A stretch of DNA of 64,000 nt from JAHEJE01 sp965216335 (GTDB lineage: Bacteria; Pseudomonadota; Alphaproteobacteria; Rhizobiales; Aestuariivirgaceae): positions 496,001 to 560,000 of the forward strand of contig OZ244154.1 of the NCBI GenBank assembly GCA_965216335.1, read 5' to 3'. The notes below the pieces were generated by a model. That model saw only the letters and a program-made list of their open reading frames with translations. It ran no database searches and had not been told where the DNA came from. A program made the translations under genes and the position numbers. Numbering within the stretch: position 1 is the stretch's first letter; each line of letters begins with the position of its first letter. This document shows positions 9,069 to 18,023 of the stretch, piece after piece.

Positions 9069-9086
9069 ACAAGGGAGAAGAAGTCC

Positions 9087-9704
9087 ATGGCCGCCATAGA
9101 ACCCTGGCACATCAAGGGCGAGTTGATGCTGTCGTGCAACTGCACGGTGTTCTGCCCGTGTGTGATATCGCTCGGCAAACACCCGCCGACAGAGGGCCAT
9201 TGCCAGACCTGGGGCGGCGTGCGCATCGACGACGGAGCCTACGGCGACACCAACCTGTCAGGCATCAACATGGGGTTGATCATCGAGATTCCCGGCATGA
9301 TGAGCCGCGGCAAGTGGACGGCCGGGGTTTATATCTCGGAAGAAGCCGACATGTACCAGGTCAAGGCGCTGACCAAGATCATGTCGGGCAAGGCGCGCGG
9401 CACCACCCACCTGCTGTCAATTCTGGTGGCCAGCTTCCTCGGCGTTCATCAAAAGCCGATCACTTACGATGTCGAGGGTGACGTCCGCCGCTTCAAGATC
9501 CCCAAGATCATCGACGGTGAGATCCGTCCGATCCCCGGCAAGACGCCGGGCGAGCCGACGGCAGTCGAGAACTCGCAATACTGGATCGCCCCCAAGATCA
9601 TCGTCGCCGAAGCGACCCGCAGCCGCTTTCGCGACTTCGGCCGCAATTGGCACTTCGACGGCCACAGCGCGGAAATCTGCGAGCTTGATTGGAAGGGTCC
9701 TTAG
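9087..9704 (+). CDS. DUF1326 domain protein
   Basis: A 205-residue soluble protein preceded by a strong AGGGAGAAG site. The conserved N terminus WHIKGELMLSCNCTVFCPC carries a CxC-x4-CxC cysteine cluster that looks like a metal site. It continues with SLGKHPPTEGHCQTWG, GDTNLSGINMGLIIEIPG and a C-terminal WHFDGHSAEICELDW. This matches DUF1326 over full length. The cysteine cluster next to a DUF2182 membrane protein that also has CxxC motifs suggests a metal-dependent pair. No reaction is known. Confidence 0.85.
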   Translation: MAAIEPWHIKGELMLSCNCTVFCPCVISLGKHPPTEGHCQTWGGVRIDDGAYGDTNLSGINMGLIIEIPGMMSRGKWTAGVYISEEADMYQVKALTKIMSGKARGTTHLLSILVASFLGVHQKPITYDVEGDVRRFKIPKIIDGEIRPIPGKTPGEPTAVENSQYWIAPKIIVAEATRSRFRDFGRNWHFDGHSAEICELDWKGP

Positions 9705-9770
9705 GGGCGCCGCAAACACCTGTCATGCGGCCGAGTGCCTTGCCTTTGTATCTGCGTGAGGTTCTGAGCC

Positions 9771-10742
9771 ATGAGCGTGCATGGAAGCTCGCAAACCAAT
9801 GTACCGGCGGTGCTTTGCGCTGTCGCGGCCGCGTTTGCCTTCACTTTGAACGATGTCGGCATCAAGTTTCTCAGCGGCGAGTATCCTCTGCATGAGGTGA
9901 TCCTGTTCCGGGCGCTGGTGGCGATCGTCATTACTCTGGGTGTCATCATGCCGCTGGAAGGCGGTTATGCGAATTTGCGCACCAAAAGGCTTGGGCTGCA
10001 CCTGATGCGCGGGGTGCTGGTGGTCATGGCCAACATCACATTCTTCCTCGGCCTGGCATCCATACCGCTGTCGGAGGCCACGGCAATCTTCTTCATTTCA
10101 CCCTTGCTGATTACGATTTTCTCCGTTCTGTTCCTGTCGGAACGCGTGGGATGGATGCGTTGGATGGCGGTTGCCGCCGGGCTCGCCGGCGCCTTCATCA
10201 TGCTCAGGCCAGGCACTGGATCGTTTCAATATGCGGCCTTGCTGCCCCTGGCGGCCGCCTTCGGCTATGCCGGTTTGCACATCCTCACCCGAATGATCGG
10301 CAGTGCCGAAAAGGCATCGACCATGGCGTTCTATATACAGATCACCTTCATCGTCGTCAGTGCGGCGATCGGGCTTTCCGTCGGTGATGGCCGATTTGCC
10401 GGATCCGGTGTTCCGGCCTGGGATTTCCTTCTCAGGGCCTGGATATGGCCGCCGGCCAATGACTTGCTGATTATGGCCGGCATTGGTCTGGCCAGCGCTC
10501 TGGGCGGCTACTTCATCAGCCAGGCGTATCGCCTGTCGGAGGCGGCGCTGATTGCGCCGTTTGAGTATCTTGGACTGGTGTTGGCGATCATCTGGGGTGC
10601 GACGATCTTCGGCGAATGGCCGGACGCGGTGGCATGGCTTGGAATTGCCCTCATCCTGGCCGCTGGCCTGTTCGTTTTCTGGCGTGAGGCGATGAACAAC
10701 CGTGCCATAGCAGCCAAGCGGCCAATGCCACGGTACCGTTGA
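9771..10742 (+). CDS. DMT-superfamily transporter, EamA type
   Basis: A 323-residue protein with ten predicted membrane helices arranged as two EamA repeats (first about residues 12-150, second about 160-305). Visible features are ALNDVGIKFLSGEYPLHEVILFRALVA-like helix 1-2 sequence, SEATAIFFISPLLITIFSVLFLSE and the second-repeat counterpart SEAALIAPFEYLGLVLAIIWG. Such proteins export amino acids, nucleosides or other small metabolites across the inner membrane. The substrate cannot be called. It stands alone between the DUF1326 gene and a convergent NAD kinase gene. Confidence 0.9.
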   Translation: MSVHGSSQTNVPAVLCAVAAAFAFTLNDVGIKFLSGEYPLHEVILFRALVAIVITLGVIMPLEGGYANLRTKRLGLHLMRGVLVVMANITFFLGLASIPLSEATAIFFISPLLITIFSVLFLSERVGWMRWMAVAAGLAGAFIMLRPGTGSFQYAALLPLAAAFGYAGLHILTRMIGSAEKASTMAFYIQITFIVVSAAIGLSVGDGRFAGSGVPAWDFLLRAWIWPPANDLLIMAGIGLASALGGYFISQAYRLSEAALIAPFEYLGLVLAIIWGATIFGEWPDAVAWLGIALILAAGLFVFWREAMNNRAIAAKRPMPRYR

Positions 10743-10793
10743 GGCCTGTCGTGTCGCATCAGGCGCGCCGGTAGCGGGCCTGCAAACCAATGA

Positions 10794-10819
10794 CGCCGGA
10801 AACCTGCTGGTTCCCGGCG
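10794..10819 (+). terminator. Hairpin downstream of the EamA gene, possible terminator
   Basis: About 50 bp after the transporter stop, a near-perfect 10-11 bp stem (GCCGGAAACC / GGTTCCCGGC) encloses a TGCT loop. No clear T-run follows, so it could be a factor-assisted terminator or an RNA-stabilising hairpin. The rest of the 208 bp gap up to the NAD kinase stop holds nothing I recognise. Confidence 0.3.
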
Positions 10820-10950
10820 CCGGATACTCTACTGCCGGCTGAACTCATGCCGGTTACGCAACTCACTTGGCGACAAACTACGCCTTGCTGCTTAATGGTC
10901 CCTAAACAGGCGGGCATTTTCTTGGAAATTTGTGGGTCTGCTCGGTTGCT

Positions 10951-11718
10951 TCAGAGCAAGAACTGCTCGTTGAGCACGCGCTCGGCCAGCGAATGGCCGG
11001 GATCGAACATCAAATGTACCGACAACATCTGATCCTCGACGATTTCGACAGCGGCCACATCGCGGATTTCAAAGTGATCGGCCACCGCGGAAACCGGCCG
11101 CTTTTCCGCCTCCAGCACGGCAATCTTGACCTTCGCCTCATGGGGCAAAATGGCACCTCGCCACCGGCGCGGGCGGAAAGCGCTAATCGGCGTTAGAGCC
11201 AGCAGCGGTGAGTTGATCGGCAGGATCGGCCCGTGCGCAGAAAGATTGTAGGCGGTCGAGCCCGGCGGCGTTGCCACGATGATGCCATCGCAGATCAGCT
11301 CATTGAGACGCACTTTTCCATCGATCGATATGCGCAGCTTGGCCGCCTGGTGCCGTTCGCGGAGCATGGATACCTCGTTGAACGCCAGGGCCTCGTGGGT
11401 TTTGCCAGTAATGTCGCCGGCCCGCATCCGCAAGGGATGGATGACCGTCGTTTCCGCGGCTTCCAGCCGTGCCTGAAGATCATCCGCTGAATAGTCATTC
11501 ATCAGAAACCCGACCGAGCCGCGATTCATGCCGTAAATGGCCGTACCGTTCGATAGTGATGCATGCATCGCCTGCAGCATGAGCCCATCGCCGCCAAGCG
11601 CAACTATAATGTCCGCTTCCTCATGCGAGGTCTCGCCATAAAGCGCGACCAGTTCCCGGCGCGCCTCCTGTGCCTCGGGTGCATCGCTGGCGACAAATGC
11701 AATTTTCCGGCCGGTCAT
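10951..11718 (-). CDS. nadK: NAD kinase
   Basis: About 255 residues. The start is taken as MTGRKIAFVAS (11718); an ATG two codons earlier (11724) is equally usable. The catalytic ALGGDGLMLQAMH motif is at about residue 40. It is followed by YGMNRGSVGFLMN, the NEVSMLR segment and the nucleotide-binding TPPGSTAYNLSAHGPI. NadK phosphorylates NAD to NADP using ATP or polyphosphate. The length is that of the short alphaproteobacterial form. The gene converges with the EamA gene and diverges from DUF1636-cobP. Confidence 0.93.
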   Translation of the reverse strand: MTGRKIAFVASDAPEAQEARRELVALYGETSHEEADIIVALGGDGLMLQAMHASLSNGTAIYGMNRGSVGFLMNDYSADDLQARLEAAETTVIHPLRMRAGDITGKTHEALAFNEVSMLRERHQAAKLRISIDGKVRLNELICDGIIVATPPGSTAYNLSAHGPILPINSPLLALTPISAFRPRRWRGAILPHEAKVKIAVLEAEKRPVSAVADHFEIRDVAAVEIVEDQMLSVHLMFDPGHSLAERVLNEQFLL

Positions 11719-11808
11719 GCTCATCGCTATACATACGTTTGACGTTGACAGCGCCGTTTGTAGCATCCATCCCAGTGCCGATACACAAGATTTCCCGTGT
11801 CAGGAGTG

Positions 11809-12210
11809 ATGAACGAGATGCGTTCACTGGTGTTCTGCACAACCTGCAAGTTCGCTGAAGATGAAAATTTCGGCCCCGACGGCCGTACCGGCGGCGAGAC
11901 GCTCATCGCCGAAGTTGAGCAGTTCCTGGAGCAACAGGGCCGCCGGGACATCCGCATTGCCCGGCAGACCTGCCTGTGGTCCTGCACCCAGCACTGCAAC
12001 GTGTGGTTTCGCGACACCGAACGGTTCAGCTATCTTGCCGGGCGCTTTGAACCTGGCCGCGAGGCGGCTGAGGCCATCATCGGCTGGTTCGACCTGCATG
12101 GCGCCAGTGAGGACGGTTGGGTGTCATTCAAACAATGGCCGGATGGAATGCGGGGGCATCTCATCGCGCGCATGCCGCCGGACATTGCGCGTTTCGAAGG
12201 GGAGATGTGA
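11809..12210 (+). CDS. DUF1636 metal-binding protein of the cobalamin locus
   Basis: About 133 residues with two cysteine motifs: FCTTCKFAED near the N terminus and TCLWSCTQHCNVWF at mid-length. This pattern is that of DUF1636, thioredoxin-like [2Fe-2S] ferredoxin-type proteins often found next to cobalamin genes. AGGAG lies immediately upstream; starts at 11797 (GTG), 11809 and 11818 are all possible. It overlaps cobP by one base (TGATG), so the two are translated together. The specific task in B12 synthesis is not established. Confidence 0.8.
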   Translation: MNEMRSLVFCTTCKFAEDENFGPDGRTGGETLIAEVEQFLEQQGRRDIRIARQTCLWSCTQHCNVWFRDTERFSYLAGRFEPGREAAEAIIGWFDLHGASEDGWVSFKQWPDGMRGHLIARMPPDIARFEGEM

Positions 12211-12728
12211 TGGAACGGCGCCATAGCCTGCTGATCCTGGGCGGAGCACGCTCAGGCAAGAGCGCCTATGCCGAACAGCGCGTCGCACAGCTAGGCGGAG
12301 AAAAGGTTTATGTCGCGACCGCAGAAGCGCTGGACCTAGAGATGGTCGCCCGCATCAGGTTGCACCAGGAGCGCCGCGGCACACGCTGGACCACGGTCGA
12401 GGAACCCGTCGAACTGGGCACCGTTCTTGAGAAGAATGCCGGACCGGGCAAGGTCATCCTGGTCGATTGTGTCACCCTGTGGCTCAGCAACATGATGGGC
12501 AAGTCGATGAATGTTGCAGCCGAGGTCAATCGTCTGGCCGAGTTGTTGCCGACGCTGGCAGGCACTGTCGTGCTGGTCAGCAATGAGGTCGGCATGGGGA
12601 TCGTGCCGGAGAATGCGCTGGCCCGCGCATTCCGCGATGAGGCCGGTCTTGGCAATCAGATGCTGGCCGCCGTCTGCGACGAGGTCGTATTTGTGGCGGC
12701 CGGATTGCCGCTGCAGATGAAAAGTTAG
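12210..12728 (+). CDS. cobP: Adenosylcobinamide kinase / adenosylcobinamide-phosphate guanylyltransferase
   Basis: A 172-residue bifunctional CobP/CobU enzyme with the P-loop LGGARSGKSAYAEQRV at the N terminus, KVYVATAEALDLEM, HQERRGTRW (containing the GMP-accepting His), DCVTLWLSNM and LVSNEVGMGIVPE. It phosphorylates adenosylcobinamide and then transfers GMP to give AdoCbi-GDP in the nucleotide-loop assembly stage. Full length for the family. Its stop codon overlaps the convergent stop of the membrane-protein remnant at 12725. Confidence 0.95.
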   Translation: MERRHSLLILGGARSGKSAYAEQRVAQLGGEKVYVATAEALDLEMVARIRLHQERRGTRWTTVEEPVELGTVLEKNAGPGKVILVDCVTLWLSNMMGKSMNVAAEVNRLAELLPTLAGTVVLVSNEVGMGIVPENALARAFRDEAGLGNQMLAAVCDEVVFVAAGLPLQMKS

Positions 12729-13312
12729 GTCCGCTGGGCTGTGCGTAGGGCCACCATGGCTATGATTGCGCCCAGCGCATTGAACACCAGGTCGAGGGCG
12801 GTGTTGTAGTAGCCGCCGACGTTTGTGTCGGGAAACACCACCACCGCAATGAACTCTATGATCTCGTTGACCGCCCCCAATCCCATGCTAGCCAGGACCG
12901 GAAAGACGTAAAGCGTTTTGCTGCCGTGCAGGACGGAAAAGTTGCGGTTCAGCAGATGCCACAACAACCAGGCGGTCACGCCGAATCCGTACGCATGCAC
13001 GACCTGATCGTATTTCAAGATGGTAAGTTCGCCGGGCGGCGTCAGCGGCACGAGAACAAGGCTGTAAAGCACGCTGTCGCCCACCGGAACACCGCCACCG
13101 GCCATGTGCGCCAGGCCCCACACCGTCAGCGCCCAAAGGATCGCTGGCGGGTAGGCCGCGCGCTTCCGGCTCAGCACGACAAGCCCAATGAGCACCAGCA
13201 TGGTGACGATGTACCAGATGAACTCATGGTTGCCGGTCGCCAGGAATTACATCGTAAACCCGGCCATATAGAGTGCGGTGAAAATGAGCACGGCACGTTC
13301 GGCGCTGGTCAT
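12725..13312 (-). pseudogene. VanZ/YjdF-like small membrane protein interrupted by an in-frame TAA
   Basis: From ATG 13312 the frame reads 21 codons (MTSAERAVLIFTALYMAGFTM) and meets TAA at 13249-13247. It then continues in the same frame with FLATGNHEFIWYIVTMLVLIG and on for about 170 more residues to 12725. The downstream part has several membrane segments and the conserved-looking YDQVVHAYGF and NEIIEF motifs, resembling DUF2238/YjdF-like proteins. The run of hydrophobic sequence across the stop suggests a nonsense mutation, with a Tyr codon as a plausible ancestor, rather than a natural start at 13201. A short product from the internal ATG cannot be excluded. Confidence 0.6.
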
Positions 13313-13420
13313 GGTGAAGGGCCTCTTGAGAATCCTGCGTACTTTTGATTTGCCTCAAGGCAGGATAACTGAAGTCGTCACACCCTGCATATCAAGGCTC
13401 TTAACAATGCGAGGAGCACC

Positions 13421-13543
13421 TTGAACTTCCACAAGCGCATTCTTGAATGGCAGGCCGCGCATCCGAACATCACCTGGATCGGTTGGGGCATCGTGTGGGC
13501 AATCGTTCTATGGCTGCTGCTGTGGCCAAGCGCTGCACAATAG
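13421..13543 (+). CDS. Small single-span membrane protein (40 residues, TTG start)
   Basis: A 40-codon frame starts at TTG (13421) with an ideal AGGAG six bases ahead. It reads LNFHKRILEW, then QAAHPNITWI, then a hydrophobic stretch GWGIVWAIVLWLLLW, ending PSAAQ. An amphipathic basic start followed by one tryptophan-rich helix is typical of short alphaproteobacterial inner-membrane peptides of unknown role. I recall similar sequences with a WQAAHP...TW.GWGIVW pattern. It lies between two minus-strand genes in the cobalamin locus. Confidence 0.6.
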   Translation: MNFHKRILEWQAAHPNITWIGWGIVWAIVLWLLLWPSAAQ

Positions 13544-13606
13544 AGCTCACTCACGGTTGCAGGCTTTGACAATGGCTGTGTTGGCCAGGTGTTTCGGCAA
13601 ATGATA

Positions 13607-14572
13607 TCAAACAAATAACCAGCAGAAAAAGGCCAGGATAGCCAACAGCGTGATCTTCTGCTTGTAGAGCCGCAGGGCGCGACGGATGTCGTCTGCCGTG
13701 AGGTCGCACCGTCCGGTGCCCATGGCGGGCAGCTCGACGAGGCGGCCATCGTAGGTGCGCGGCCCGCCGAGCTGTATGCCAAGGGCTCCGGCCATGGCGG
13801 CCTCGGGCCAGCCGGCATTCGGGGAGGCGTGCCTGGCAGCGTCGCGCCACATGGCTTGCAGGGCATCGGCACAGGCAGGTGGATTGGTGAGTGCTGTCGC
13901 ACCGGCAAAGAACAGCCCGGATATGCGCGCCGGAATGTAGTTCATCAGGTCATCGAGCCGGGCCGCCGCCCAGCCGAAGTGCACATGTCTTTCCGACTTG
14001 TAGCCAATCATGCTGTCGGCCGTGTTGACGATCTTGTAGGCAACGATGCCAGGTAGTCCGCCGATAGCGAGCCAGAAGGCAGGGGCGACGATACCGTCGG
14101 AGGTGTTCTCTGCCAGACTTTCGATTGCCGCGCGGGCGACGCCGGCTTCGTCGAGTTGCTGCGGGTCCCGCCCTACGATATGGCTCACCGCCTCGCGCCC
14201 GGCCGCCAAGCTGTCTTCGAGACCGTCTGCAACGCGGGTAACGAAACGCTGCAATTCGCTTTGCGCAAACAGCGGCACTGCAAGCAGCGCTTCAGCCACC
14301 CAACCGTTGGGCAGGGCGCGTAGGTAGTAGATTGCTGCGGCTGAGATGGCGACACCGGCCAGGATCAGGACAAGGATGGTAAAGACGCCGAGGATGCGGC
14401 GCGCACTGTCGCCCCGCTGTGGGAGGTTGAGCTTGTCGTCGAACCGGCCAATCATCCGACCGACGTACTCTACCGGATGGCCGATACGGGCATAGAGCCA
14501 GCGCGGATAACCGAACAGCCGTTCGACGATAAGGGCAACCAGGGTAATCAGAAGCGAAGTCGTCAGGAACAT
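13607..14572 (-). CDS. cbiB: Adenosylcobinamide-phosphate synthase CbiB/CobD
   Basis: A 321-residue membrane protein with the family marks RLFGYPRWLYARIGHPV near the N terminus, ESLAENTSDGIVAPAFW, YKIVNTADSMIGYK, DDLMNYIPARISG and SPNAGWPEAAMAGALG. CbiB (CobD in Pseudomonas naming) attaches aminopropanol phosphate to adenosylcobyric acid. It is the last gene of the minus-strand run cobB-cobQ-bluB-cbiB, nine bases after bluB. The C terminus ends in a single hydrophobic segment. Confidence 0.95.
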   Translation of the reverse strand: MFLTTSLLITLVALIVERLFGYPRWLYARIGHPVEYVGRMIGRFDDKLNLPQRGDSARRILGVFTILVLILAGVAISAAAIYYLRALPNGWVAEALLAVPLFAQSELQRFVTRVADGLEDSLAAGREAVSHIVGRDPQQLDEAGVARAAIESLAENTSDGIVAPAFWLAIGGLPGIVAYKIVNTADSMIGYKSERHVHFGWAAARLDDLMNYIPARISGLFFAGATALTNPPACADALQAMWRDAARHASPNAGWPEAAMAGALGIQLGGPRTYDGRLVELPAMGTGRCDLTADDIRRALRLYKQKITLLAILAFFCWLFV

Positions 14573-14581
14573 GACATCGGC

Positions 14582-15226
14582 TCACAGGCGCCGGAAATGG
14601 CCATTGAGTGCAGCGCGGTTCTCCCAATCGGACCGTTGCAATTCCGGTTCAAGGTTGTGTTCGAGCGGCCAGCCAATGCACAGGTACGCGATCAGCGACC
14701 AATCCTGCGGGGCATCGCAGGCTTGCGCAACATCGTCAGGATCGATGATCGATACCCACCCGACACCGAGGCCATGGGCGCGCGCCGCGAGCCATAACGT
14801 GTGAACGGCGGTGACGACCGAATAGTTGAGCATTTCCGGCATGGTGAGCTGGCCAAGGCGTTTGCCTTTCGAGGTGGCGGTGTCGGCAAACACGGCGAGA
14901 TGGACCGGGGCTTCGCGCAGACCCTCAAGCTTCAGCTGAGCGTATTTTCCCCCAGTTTCAGTGTCATAGGCCTTGAGGGCATCGGCATTGCAGCGTTCGA
15001 ATGAGGCGATGATGCGGGCGCGGCGGGCCGGGTCATCGAGTTGAACGAAGCGCCAAGGCTGACTGAGGCCGACGGACGGGGCAAGGTTGGCCAGCTCCAG
15101 GCATTCGGTGACGATGCCGGGGTCGACGGGGCGTTGACCGAAACGGCGGACGTCGCGCCGCCAGCGGATGAGGTCGGCGAATGTGCTGCGGAAGTCCGCA
15201 GTAAAATCAGGGGCTTGCTCAATCAT
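14582..15226 (-). CDS. bluB: 5,6-Dimethylbenzimidazole synthase BluB
   Basis: A 214-residue nitroreductase-fold enzyme: RWRRDVRRFGQRPVDP, ANLAPSVGLSQPWRFV, the TMPEMLNYSVVTAVHTLWLAAR segment and GLGVGWVSIIDPDDV are all BluB signatures. It uses O2 and FMNH2 to fragment the flavin into dimethylbenzimidazole, the lower ligand of B12. The start at 15226 gives an ATGA overlap with cobQ; a five-codon longer form starts at 15241. Presence of BluB means the lower ligand is made by the oxygen-dependent route. Confidence 0.95.
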   Translation of the reverse strand: MIEQAPDFTADFRSTFADLIRWRRDVRRFGQRPVDPGIVTECLELANLAPSVGLSQPWRFVQLDDPARRARIIASFERCNADALKAYDTETGGKYAQLKLEGLREAPVHLAVFADTATSKGKRLGQLTMPEMLNYSVVTAVHTLWLAARAHGLGVGWVSIIDPDDVAQACDAPQDWSLIAYLCIGWPLEHNLEPELQRSDWENRAALNGHFRRL

Positions 15227-16689
15227 TTCACCGGTTCGCAAAGATTGTAGAGACGTTCAATATCGAGATGGGCGTCGAGATGGCTGGCCAGTTCGTCAAG
15301 GGTCTGGTCGACGACCGCATCGAAGGCGAGGTCGTCAGAGGCAGCGCCAAACTGCGTCAGGTAGGCATTGCGGAAGCCATCGGATGTGAACATGCCATGC
15401 AGGTAGGTTCCGGCAACGCGGCCATCTGGCGAGGTGGCACCATCCGGCTGGGCGCCGATCATCGCAAACGGCCGCTGGCTGTCCGGTCCTGTAGTGACCC
15501 CGAGATGGATCTCGTAGCCGGTCATTGCAGCGCCCGTACCCTGATGGACGGCGGAGACATTTGTCAGGGTTTTGTCGTGGCTTAGGGTAGTTTCGACATC
15601 GAGTAGGCCGAGACCCGCAGCGCTGCCGGGCGGGCCTTCCAGGCCGTCCGGGTCATGCACCGCGCGGCCCAGCATCTGGTAGCCGCCGCAGATACCGAGG
15701 ACATGCCCGCCGCGGCGGGCGTGGGCGAGTATGTCGATATCCCAGCCCTGGTCGCGCAGATAGGCGAGATCGCCGATGGTGGACTTGGAGCCGGGGATGA
15801 TAACGAGGTCTGCATCGCCGGTAAGTGCTTGTCCTGGTTGAAGAAGTTCGAGCTGGACGGTGCTCTCGAGCTTGAGCGGATCGAGGTCGTCGAAGTTCTG
15901 GATGCGGGACAGACGGGGGACGGCGATCTTGAACGGTCCGCCGCCATTGCGTAGTGGTTTTTCCAGCGCAACAGCGTCTTCGGCTGGCAGTCTGGCGGCG
16001 GCCGGGAAGTGCGGGATGATGCCCAGACCGCGGCGGTTGATTGCGGATTCGATGGCAGCATATCCTTCATAAAAAAGTTTAGAATCACCATGAAAGTTGT
16101 TGATTAAGAAGGATTTGATCAGGTCCGCATCTTCTATGGCAATGATTTGAAACGTTCCGGCGATGGAGGCGATGACGCCGCCGCGGTGGATGTCGCCGAT
16201 GAGAATGACCGGGATGCCGGCGGCCTGGGCAAAGCCCATGTTTGCGATGTCGCCGTCGCGCAGATTGATCTCCGCGGGTGATCCGGCGCCCTCGATCAAC
16301 ACGAGGTCGATGCCGGCGGCAACATGGCTGAAACTCTCGAGAATTGGGGCAAGGTAGTTTCGTCTGTTGCGGAAATAGTGCCGGGACTCCATTGAAACAG
16401 TGCGCGAACCCTGCACGACAACCTGCGCACCGGTCGATGTCTCAGGTTTCAGGAGGACGGGGTTCATGTGGACGCTAGGCGACACCCGCGCGGCACGGGC
16501 CTGAAGGGCCTGGGCGCGGCCGATCTCGCCGCCATCGATGGTGACGGCGGCATTGTTCGACATGTTCTGTGGCTTGAACGGCGCAACCTTAAGGCCCCGA
16601 TTGGCGAACAGGCGCGCAAGGCCGGCGACGATGAGGGATTTACCGACATCGGAGCCAGTGCCCTGGAACATGATCGCGCGGGCGCTCAT
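15223..16689 (-). CDS. cobQ: Cobyric acid synthase CobQ/CbiP
   Basis: A 488-residue glutamine amidotransferase. The N-terminal dethiobiotin-synthetase-like domain holds MFQGTGSDVGKSLIVAGL. The C-terminal class I GATase domain has the nucleophile Cys in GICGGYQMLG and a late His in GTYLHGMF. It amidates the b, d, e and g side chains of adenosylcobyrinate diamide. It starts at 16689 by ATGA overlap with cobB. Full length, no unusual insert seen. Confidence 0.95.
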   Translation of the reverse strand: MSARAIMFQGTGSDVGKSLIVAGLARLFANRGLKVAPFKPQNMSNNAAVTIDGGEIGRAQALQARAARVSPSVHMNPVLLKPETSTGAQVVVQGSRTVSMESRHYFRNRRNYLAPILESFSHVAAGIDLVLIEGAGSPAEINLRDGDIANMGFAQAAGIPVILIGDIHRGGVIASIAGTFQIIAIEDADLIKSFLINNFHGDSKLFYEGYAAIESAINRRGLGIIPHFPAAARLPAEDAVALEKPLRNGGGPFKIAVPRLSRIQNFDDLDPLKLESTVQLELLQPGQALTGDADLVIIPGSKSTIGDLAYLRDQGWDIDILAHARRGGHVLGICGGYQMLGRAVHDPDGLEGPPGSAAGLGLLDVETTLSHDKTLTNVSAVHQGTGAAMTGYEIHLGVTTGPDSQRPFAMIGAQPDGATSPDGRVAGTYLHGMFTSDGFRNAYLTQFGAASDDLAFDAVVDQTLDELASHLDAHLDIERLYNLCEPVK

Positions 16690-17987
16690 TGCGGGGCTGC
16701 CGCATCGATGATGTGGGCGTAGGAGCCCATGACATTGTCCACAGCCATGCCGATGGCGCCAAGTGCCCGGCCGGCGGTGTCCTCGGCCTCGAACAAGGGC
16801 GGGACCTGGCCAGCGGTGTCGATGGTGGAAAAGTGGAATTCATGGCCGGTCAGGCGTTTCGGCCAGGGCAGCGGGCTGTCGTTGGCGATGCGGCGATAGC
16901 CGAGGTGCAGCTTGCGCTTGTGGAAGCTTGTGGCCAACGGCAGGAGCCCGGACATGGCGTGCGGGGTGCCGTCTTTATCGATGATGGCATCGCCGAGCAC
17001 CATGTAGCCGCCGCATTCGCCGTAGATCAGCGCACCGCGCCGCGCGGCGTTTCTGAGGCCGGAGAGGAACTCAGCGGCAGTGGACAGGGTGGGGCCGTGC
17101 AGCTCGGGGTACCCGCCGGGCAGGAAGACGGCATCGGCGGCGGTGTCCGGAGCCTCGTCGGCAAGCGGCGAGAACGGCAGGATTTCCGCGCCCTGATCGC
17201 GCCAGCCTGCCAGCAGGTGCGGGTAGGTGAAACCGAACGCGGCATCATCAGCGACAGCGATGCGCTGGGCGAGTGGCGGCAGCGGGGTGACTTCGGCAGG
17301 CGAAAGGGTGATCGGGTTGGCCGCGGTTTTGAGCGCTGCCAGGTCGACGGTCTCACGGACGATGCCGGCGGCGCTGTCCAGAAATCCGTCCAGCTCGGGA
17401 TGCTCGCCGGCCTGGACAAGGCCGAGGTGGCGGGATGGCAGGGCGAGATTGTCGACACCCGGCACGGCGCCGATAACCCGCACGCCGATTGAGTCCAACG
17501 CCTTCGACAGCAGATGGGTGTGGCGCGGGCTGGAGACCCGGTTGAGAATGACGCCGGACAGGGTGAGGTTCGGGTTGAAGCGGGCGAAGCCGGACACCAG
17601 CGCGGCGATCGACTGGGCCTGGTGGCTGCAGTCGACGACCAGGACGACTGGCAGGCCGAGGGCGATGGCCAGGTCGGCGGTTGAGCCTTCGCCGGTCTCC
17701 GGGCCGTCATAGAGGCCCATCACGCCCTCGATGACGATCAGTTCTGCATCGCGCGACAGGGTGGCAAGGTGGTGGGCCAGAGTAGCCGGGCGCATGGCCC
17801 ACTGGTCGAGGTTGTAACAGGGCCGGCCGGTGGCGGCGGCGTGGAAACGGGGGTCGATGTAGTCGGGGCCGACCTTGGCCGAGGCAACGGCGGTGCCGAT
17901 GCGTGCCAGGGCGCGCAGCAGAGCCAGCGTGACGACAGTCTTGCCGGAGCCGGAGCTCGGGGCGGCGATGATGAGGGCGTTGGTCAT
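16686..17987 (-). CDS. cobB: (Hydrogeno)cobyrinic acid a,c-diamide synthase
   Basis: A 433-residue amidotransferase with the P-loop APSSGSGKTVVTLALLRAL, YIDPRFHAAATGRPCYNLD, EGVMGLYDG and the C-terminal GATase motif GECGGYMVLG. It makes the a,c-diamide from glutamine and ATP. CobB (hydrogenobyrinate) and CbiA (cob(II)yrinate) forms are not separable by eye, which matters because this locus mixes both routes. It is the first gene of the cobB-cobQ-bluB-cbiB operon. Confidence 0.93.
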   Translation of the reverse strand: MTNALIIAAPSSGSGKTVVTLALLRALARIGTAVASAKVGPDYIDPRFHAAATGRPCYNLDQWAMRPATLAHHLATLSRDAELIVIEGVMGLYDGPETGEGSTADLAIALGLPVVLVVDCSHQAQSIAALVSGFARFNPNLTLSGVILNRVSSPRHTHLLSKALDSIGVRVIGAVPGVDNLALPSRHLGLVQAGEHPELDGFLDSAAGIVRETVDLAALKTAANPITLSPAEVTPLPPLAQRIAVADDAAFGFTYPHLLAGWRDQGAEILPFSPLADEAPDTAADAVFLPGGYPELHGPTLSTAAEFLSGLRNAARRGALIYGECGGYMVLGDAIIDKDGTPHAMSGLLPLATSFHKRKLHLGYRRIANDSPLPWPKRLTGHEFHFSTIDTAGQVPPLFEAEDTAGRALGAIGMAVDNVMGSYAHIIDAAAPQ

Positions 17988-18023
17988 GCTGGGCGGCGGC
18001 TTTGCTTTGAATCTTTGTGGGAA

